Positions 58,395 through 64,000 of a stretch of DNA of 64,000 bases are shown piece by piece (the stretch's first letter is position 1; each line of letters begins with the position of its first letter). A program made the position numbers and the translations under genes. Source of the stretch: Streptomyces sp. NBC_00620 (GTDB taxonomy: Bacteria; Actinomycetota; Actinomycetes; Streptomycetales; Streptomycetaceae); the NCBI RefSeq assembly GCF_026341825.1, contig NZ_JAPENY010000001.1:3472001-3536000 (forward strand), given 5' to 3'. Under the pieces are notes generated by a model that saw nothing but the letters and a program-made list of their open reading frames with translations, was not told the DNA's origin and did no database searches.

Positions 58395-60968
58395 CTACGA
58401 CGCGGCCGCGTCCGCAGCCTGTGCCTTCAGCGCCCGCTCGACGCCCGAGCGGGACTCCGAGATCAGGCGGCGCAGGGCCGCGTTGGGCTCGGCGGTGGCC
58501 AGCCAGGTGTCCGTCTTGGTGAGGGTCTCCTCGGAGACCTGGATGGACGGGTAGAGGCCGATCGCGATCTGCTGGGCGATCTCGTGCGAGCGCGAGTCCC
58601 AGATGTCCTTCACCACGGCGAAGAACTTGTCCGTGTACGGGGCGAGCAGTTCGCGCTGGCCGGTCTGTACGAAGCCGCCGATCACCGCTTCCTGCACGGC
58701 GTTCGGGAGCTTGTCGGACTCGACGACCTGGGCCCAGGCCTCCGCCTTCGCCTCCTCGGTGGGACGCGCGGCACGGGCCGTGGCCGCGTGACGCTCACCC
58801 GCCGCCGTCTTGTCCCGCTCGTACTCGGCGGTGATCTCCGCCTCGTCGTAGCGCCCGACCGCTGCCAGCTGCTCCACGAACGACCAGCGCAGCTCGGTGT
58901 CGACGGCCAGGCCCTCGATGGTCTCCCGGCCTTCGAGCAGCCCCTCCAGGAGGTCCAGCTGCTCCGGCGTACGGGCCGTCGCCGCGAAGGCGCGCGCCCA
59001 GGCCAGCTGGTGGTCGCTGCCGGGCTCGGCCGCCCGCAGGTGGGCCAGCGTGGCGTCGGTCCAGCGGGTCAGCAGGGCCTCGCGGGCGTTCGGGTCGGCG
59101 TACAGCTCGATCGCCAGCTTCACCTGGCGGTGCAGCGACTGCACGACACCGATGTCCGACTCCTTGCCGATGCCCGACAGGACGAGGGACAGGTAGTCGC
59201 GGGTCGCGAGCTCCGCGTCGCGCGTCATGTCCCAGGCCGAGGCCCAGCACAGGGCACGGGGGAGGGAGGACTCGAAGTCACCCAGGTGCTCGGTGACGAA
59301 GGCGAGCGAGTCCTCGTCGAGGCGGACCTTCGCGTACGACAGGTCGTCGTCGTTGAGCAGGAAGACGTCCGGGCGGCGCTTGCCGACCAGCTCCGGTACG
59401 GCCGTCAGATCGCCGTCGACGTCCAGCTCCACGCGCTCGTCGCGCAGCAGCTTGCCGCTGGTCTCGTCGAGGCTGTAGAGGCCGACGGCGATACGGTGCG
59501 GGCGCAGCGTCGGCTCGCCCTTGGCGCCCGCAGGCAGCGCCGGGGCCTCCTGGCGGATCGCGAACGAGGTGATGACACCGTTCGCGTCCGTCTCGATCTC
59601 CGGGCGCAGGATGTTGATGCCCGCGGTCTGCAGCCACTTCTGCGACCAGGTCTTCAGGTCACGCCCGCTGGTCTCCTCCAGCTTGCCCAGCAGATCGCTG
59701 AGCCGCGTGTTGCCGTACGCGTGCGCCTTGAAGTACGCCTGCACACCGCTGAAGAACTCGTCCATGCCGACGTACGCGACGAGCTGCTTCAGCACGCTCG
59801 CGCCCTTGGCGTAGGTGATCCCGTCGAAGTTGACGAGCACATCGTCCAGGTCGCGGATCTCCGCCATGATCGGGTGCGTCGACGGGAGCTGGTCCTGCCG
59901 GTACGCCCACGTCTTCATCGAGTTGGCGAAGGTGGTCCAGGAGTGCGGCCAGCGCGAGTCGGGGGAGTACGCCTGGCAGGCGATGGACGTGTAGGTGGCG
60001 AACGACTCGTTCAGCCACAGGTCGTTCCACCACTCCATGGTCACGAGGTCGCCGAACCACATGTGCGCCAGCTCGTGCAGGATCGTCTCCGCACGCACCT
60101 CGTACGCGGCGTCCGTCACCTTGGACCGGAACACGTACTGGTCCCGGATCGTCACCGCGCCCGCGTTCTCCATCGCGCCCGCGTTGAACTCCGGCACGAA
60201 GAGCTGGTCGTACTTCTTGAACGGGTACGCGTAGGCGAACTTCTCCTGGAACCAGTCGAAGCCCTGCCGCGTCACCTCGAAGATCGCGTCCGAGTCGAGG
60301 AACTCGGCCAGCGAGGGACGGCAGTAGATACCGAGCGGGACCGACTGCCCGTCCTTCTCGTACACGCTGTGCACGCTGTGGTACGGGCCCACGATCAGGG
60401 CCGTGATGTACGTCGAGATCCGCGGCGTCGGCTCGAAGACCCAGATGTCGTCCTTGGGCTCGGGCGTCGGCGAGTTGGAGATGACGGTCCAGCCGGAGGG
60501 CGCCTTCACGGTGAACTGGAAGGTGGCCTTCAGGTCGGGCTGCTCGAACGACGCGAAGACGCGGCGCGCGTCCGGGACCTCGAACTGGGTGTAGAGGTAG
60601 GCCTGTTGGTCGACGGGGTCGACGAAACGGTGGAGCCCCTCGCCGGTGTTGGTGTACGCGGCGTCCGCGACCACGCGGAGCACGTTGCGGCCCTCCAGCA
60701 GACCCGGCAGCGCGATCCGCGAGTCCTTGAAGACCGCGTCGACGTCCAGCGGGTCGCCGTTGAGGGTGACCTCGTGGACGGCCGGGGCCACCAGGTCGAT
60801 GAAGGACTCCGCGCCGTTCTCGTCGACATCGAAGCGCACCGTGGTCACGGACCTGTAGGTGCCGCCCTCCTGCGCGCCGGAGAGGTCGAGATCGATCTCG
60901 TACGAGTCAACGGTGAGCAGCTGCGCCCGCTGCTGCGCCTCTTCGCGGGTCAGGTTTGTGCCAGGCAC
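58395..60968 (-). CDS. pepN: Aminopeptidase N
   Basis: An 857-residue M1-family zinc metallopeptidase that removes N-terminal amino acids from peptides in the cytosol. The exopeptidase motif GAMENAG (near 265) comes before the zinc site HELAHMWFGDLVTMEWWNDLWLNESFA (near 300), which gives HEXXH-(18)-E. The N-terminal beta domain and the long helical C-terminal ERAP1-like domain are complete. It is of usual actinobacterial PepN length. GTG 60968 follows GGAGATG at a good distance. Confidence 0.96.
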   Translation of the reverse strand: MPGTNLTREEAQQRAQLLTVDSYEIDLDLSGAQEGGTYRSVTTVRFDVDENGAESFIDLVAPAVHEVTLNGDPLDVDAVFKDSRIALPGLLEGRNVLRVVADAAYTNTGEGLHRFVDPVDQQAYLYTQFEVPDARRVFASFEQPDLKATFQFTVKAPSGWTVISNSPTPEPKDDIWVFEPTPRISTYITALIVGPYHSVHSVYEKDGQSVPLGIYCRPSLAEFLDSDAIFEVTRQGFDWFQEKFAYAYPFKKYDQLFVPEFNAGAMENAGAVTIRDQYVFRSKVTDAAYEVRAETILHELAHMWFGDLVTMEWWNDLWLNESFATYTSIACQAYSPDSRWPHSWTTFANSMKTWAYRQDQLPSTHPIMAEIRDLDDVLVNFDGITYAKGASVLKQLVAYVGMDEFFSGVQAYFKAHAYGNTRLSDLLGKLEETSGRDLKTWSQKWLQTAGINILRPEIETDANGVITSFAIRQEAPALPAGAKGEPTLRPHRIAVGLYSLDETSGKLLRDERVELDVDGDLTAVPELVGKRRPDVFLLNDDDLSYAKVRLDEDSLAFVTEHLGDFESSLPRALCWASAWDMTRDAELATRDYLSLVLSGIGKESDIGVVQSLHRQVKLAIELYADPNAREALLTRWTDATLAHLRAAEPGSDHQLAWARAFAATARTPEQLDLLEGLLEGRETIEGLAVDTELRWSFVEQLAAVGRYDEAEITAEYERDKTAAGERHAATARAARPTEEAKAEAWAQVVESDKLPNAVQEAVIGGFVQTGQRELLAPYTDKFFAVVKDIWDSRSHEIAQQIAIGLYPSIQVSEETLTKTDTWLATAEPNAALRRLISESRSGVERALKAQAADAAAS

Positions 60969-61080
60969 GCGGTCATCTCCTCGTTATGGGTGGGTTGCGC
61001 CATCCTTCCACGGGATCCGCGCGGAACGCGATGTCCGTTTCCCGCCGGAGAAGCGGGCGGCTGCGCGTGACTCTGGAGCC

Positions 61081-61551
61081 ATGACTACGTACACCGCACG
61101 GGCCATCACCCCCGTGATCCTGAAGGAGCTGCGCTCTGTCGACGACGCGGGGCGCGGGATGGTTCCCGTGACCGATGAGGAGGGTGGGGCGCCGCTGCGC
61201 TGCTGTCTGCGGCGCAGCTTGCCTGGGGAGGTGATCGCGCTGGTCTCGTACGCGCCGTTGCGGCGGTGGGCCGCGTCGACGGGCGTGGATCCCGGCGCTT
61301 ACGACGAGCAGGGCCCGGTCTTCATCCACGCGGAGGCGTGCGCGGGACCGGACGGGGCCGGCTACCCCTTCGCCAACGCCCACCGGACGGTCCGCCGCTA
61401 CTCCGCCGAGGGGCGCATCCTGGGCGGACAGCTGGTCGCCGCTCCCGACGACGCGGCCTTCCGGAACGCCTTCGACGACCCGGCCGTGGCACTGGTCCAC
61501 GTCCGGGCCGTGGAGTACGGCTGCTTCCTGTACGAGGTGCGCAGGGGGTAG
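61081..61551 (+). CDS. DUF1203 family protein
   Basis: A 156-residue protein of the DUF1203 family: CLRRSLPGEVIALVSYAPLRRW (near 42), then GPVFIHAEAC and YPFANAHRTVRRYSAEGRILGGQLV, ending VHVRAVEYGCFLYEVRR. Several Cys and His are conserved (CRC-type spacing CC at 41-42, HAEAC). The function is unknown. ATG 61081 was taken as start, with GGAG three bases away. It is convergent with asd across the second composite repeat. Confidence 0.85.
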   Translation: MTTYTARAITPVILKELRSVDDAGRGMVPVTDEEGGAPLRCCLRRSLPGEVIALVSYAPLRRWAASTGVDPGAYDEQGPVFIHAEACAGPDGAGYPFANAHRTVRRYSAEGRILGGQLVAAPDDAAFRNAFDDPAVALVHVRAVEYGCFLYEVRRG

Positions 61552-61553
61552 TG

Positions 61554-61806
61554 GGTTTTTCGCCCCCTCCGCCCCTACCCATTCCCGTCACTTGGGGGCT
61601 CCGCCCCCAAACCCCCGCTCCTCAAACGCCGGAGGGGCTGAAGATTTCCCCGGCCGGAGCTGAAGTCTTTCAGTCCCGGCCGGGGAGAGATCTTTCAGCC
61701 CGTCCGGCGTTTGAGGACGAGGCCGTTCAGGCCGACAGCGGGGGTCTGGGGGCGGCAGCCCCCAGAAGCAAGGGACGGGTAGGGGCGGAGGGGGCGAAGA
61801 AAACCA
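61554..61806. repeat. Composite inverted-repeat element, copy 2
   Basis: The two ends are long imperfect inverted repeats like those of the element at 34154, in swapped order: the left end has the TTGGGGGCTCCGCCCCCAA hairpin and the right end the CTGGGGGCGGCAGCCCCCAG hairpin. The core differs: it holds an imperfect palindrome around CCCCGGCCGG...CCGGCCGGGG (about 61647-61690) and no 93-bp tandem. It lies exactly between the stops of two convergent genes. Confidence 0.85.
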
Positions 61807-61824
61807 CCCCCCACCCCCCGGCGG

Positions 61825-62946
<1,122 letters not shown>

Positions 62947-64000
62947 TCAGCCGCGCAGTTCGATCGTCCACTCGCCCAGTGACCGGACATGGAGGAATGA
63001 GCTCGAAATGCGGTACGGACCGGAAGATGCGGTGATGTGCCGGTGCGGAAACAGGTTTTCGTCCAGTTCGAAGACGTGGATCAGGCCGGTCGCGACGGGC
63101 ACCATCTCGACCTCGGGCCCGGTGTGACGTACGACTCCATACCAGCCACCCGGGGTCCGTGCGCCGAGCACGGGCGCGGCCCCGATCGGGGCCGGCTCCA
63201 GGCGCCACTTCGTGCCCTCGGCGGCGCGGACCGACACGAAGCAGGTGCCGCCCGGGTCGACCCACACGGGGCCGAGAGTGGGACGGCGGCGGCCCAGGGT
63301 GTCGGCGATGGACACCGACTTTCCGTACGGGTGGTTCACGGCCCACGCGCTCAGGTGCTCGTTGTCGCCGCGCGAGGTCCGCTGCACCGTCATCAGGGTG
63401 GGCGGTCCCTGATAGCGCAGAACCGTGCTGCCCACGCCCTCGGCCGGACCGGTGAGCAGCGGAGCCTCCTCCTCGGGCAGCAGCCGCAGCGTCCACTCGC
63501 CCGAGCATCCGATCCGTACGGGCTGCTCGGCCCTGCCGTCGGCGAAGAGCAGGGCCGTGCCACGGGTTCCGCGCTCGCGGCCGGTGAACCAGTTGTCCTC
63601 GTCGCCGTACTCGTCGACGGTCTTCACTTCGAGCGAGTAGTCGGCCTTGGCGCCCGGGAAGTCGTACCGGACCAGCGCCGGGCGCCCCGGGCGGGGGTTG
63701 ACCAGCGTGATCGTCTTGTGGCCCCGGCCTTCGTAGACGCCCGTCTTCTGGCCGGCGGACGGGTTGCGGACGGGCAGGGGTTTGGCGGTGAGCTCCCAGT
63801 TGCCCTCGGCGTTCTCGACGACGATCAGGAGCGGGCCGTCGGGGACCGGGACGGTCTGCTTGAGCCGGCCGATCTCGTTGACGATCAGGTCGTGCCGGCT
63901 GAGGTCGTCCAGGTGCGTGGCCTCGTGGAGGTTCACCTGGAAGAGCTCGCGGTCGGCGCCGCCGTCGAACCTGACTTTCACATCGGCCGCGGTGCCGGTG
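62947..64000 (-). CDS. Conserved hypothetical protein (partial)
   Basis: About 350 residues, running off the right window edge; in-frame sequence continues upstream of the first possible start (GTG 63981) as TGTAADVKVRFDGG, so this is probably the C-terminal part of a larger protein. It is almost all beta-strand with repeated patterns of GEWTLRLLP, GKWELTAKP-like and GEWTIELRG type, suggesting three or more related sheets. No Cys cluster or catalytic motif was seen. The ADVKVRF start recalls TerD-type neighbours, without proof. Confidence 0.65.
   Translation of the reverse strand, partial: TGTAADVKVRFDGGADRELFQVNLHEATHLDDLSRHDLIVNEIGRLKQTVPVPDGPLLIVVENAEGNWELTAKPLPVRNPSAGQKTGVYEGRGHKTITLVNPRPGRPALVRYDFPGAKADYSLEVKTVDEYGDEDNWFTGRERGTRGTALLFADGRAEQPVRIGCSGEWTLRLLPEEEAPLLTGPAEGVGSTVLRYQGPPTLMTVQRTSRGDNEHLSAWAVNHPYGKSVSIADTLGRRRPTLGPVWVDPGGTCFVSVRAAEGTKWRLEPAPIGAAPVLGARTPGGWYGVVRHTGPEVEMVPVATGLIHVFELDENLFPHRHITASSGPYRISSSFLHVRSLGEWTIELRG

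Noticed and set aside
58584..61070. An 828-codon plus-strand frame opposite pepN
   Set aside because: Antisense shadow of a clear M1 aminopeptidase with its zinc site.

Overview
The window is high-GC actinobacterial chromosome, almost certainly Streptomyces. Codon third positions are nearly all G or C, GTG and TTG starts are common, and it carries a tyrosinase operon, a chaplin, a chitosan-utilisation operon, a dynamin pair and an SsbB-type single-strand binding protein. It reads as core chromosome: I see no insertion sequence, prophage, CRISPR array or large biosynthetic cluster.

Layout. 0-2.8 kb: end of a membrane protein, a secreted protein, the melC1-melC2 tyrosinase operon and a convergent chaplin. 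2.9-7.8 kb: a DUF2087 regulator, a 2-hydroxyacid dehydrogenase and a metal block (a His/Met-rich membrane protein, a YcnI copper protein, a nickel/cobalt permease behind a cobalamin riboswitch, and an ArsR regulator). 7.8-9.5 kb: a sortase-anchored thioester surface protein. 9.5-14 kb: ssbB with two dynamin-like GTPases (dynB, dynA). 14.2-18.4 kb: tRNA-Arg(TCT) overlapped in antisense by an epimerase gene, then an MMPL exporter with a divergent TetR regulator. 18.5-23.2 kb: housekeeping genes (ABC-F factor EttA, thioesterase, truncated globin, isoaspartate-type methyltransferase).

23.3-33.9 kb is the most striking block. It has seven co-oriented genes transcribed right to left: a four-helix membrane protein (GlnX-like), an amino-acid binding protein (GlnH-like), a coiled-coil protein, a PknG-type kinase, a PP2C phosphatase, a von Willebrand A protein and an FHA protein. 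Mycobacteria use GlnH-GlnX-PknG to sense external amino acids and control metabolism through an FHA protein. Here phosphatase, FHA reader and VWA protein are joined to the sensor genes, and the kinase, phosphatase and FHA protein each carry two zinc ribbons.

34.5-41.3 kb is the chitosan-oligosaccharide operon csnR-E-F-G-H-K, with a ROK operator at 41344. 42.7-46.3 kb is a run of small unrecognised genes, two of which share an N/Q-rich N-terminal motif. 46.3-53.8 kb holds an MscS channel, an HNH nuclease, a PadR-ABC exporter operon and malQ preceded by a small coupled gene. 53.8-57.4 kb holds a MarR regulator facing an EamA exporter across a five-copy 15-bp operator array, a second EamA exporter and a LysR regulator. 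The window ends with a methyltransferase, pepN, a DUF1203 protein, asd and a partial unknown gene.

Two copies of one large composite inverted repeat (34.2-34.5 kb and 61.55-61.8 kb) lie between genes. Most convergent gene pairs are separated by long perfect terminator hairpins.
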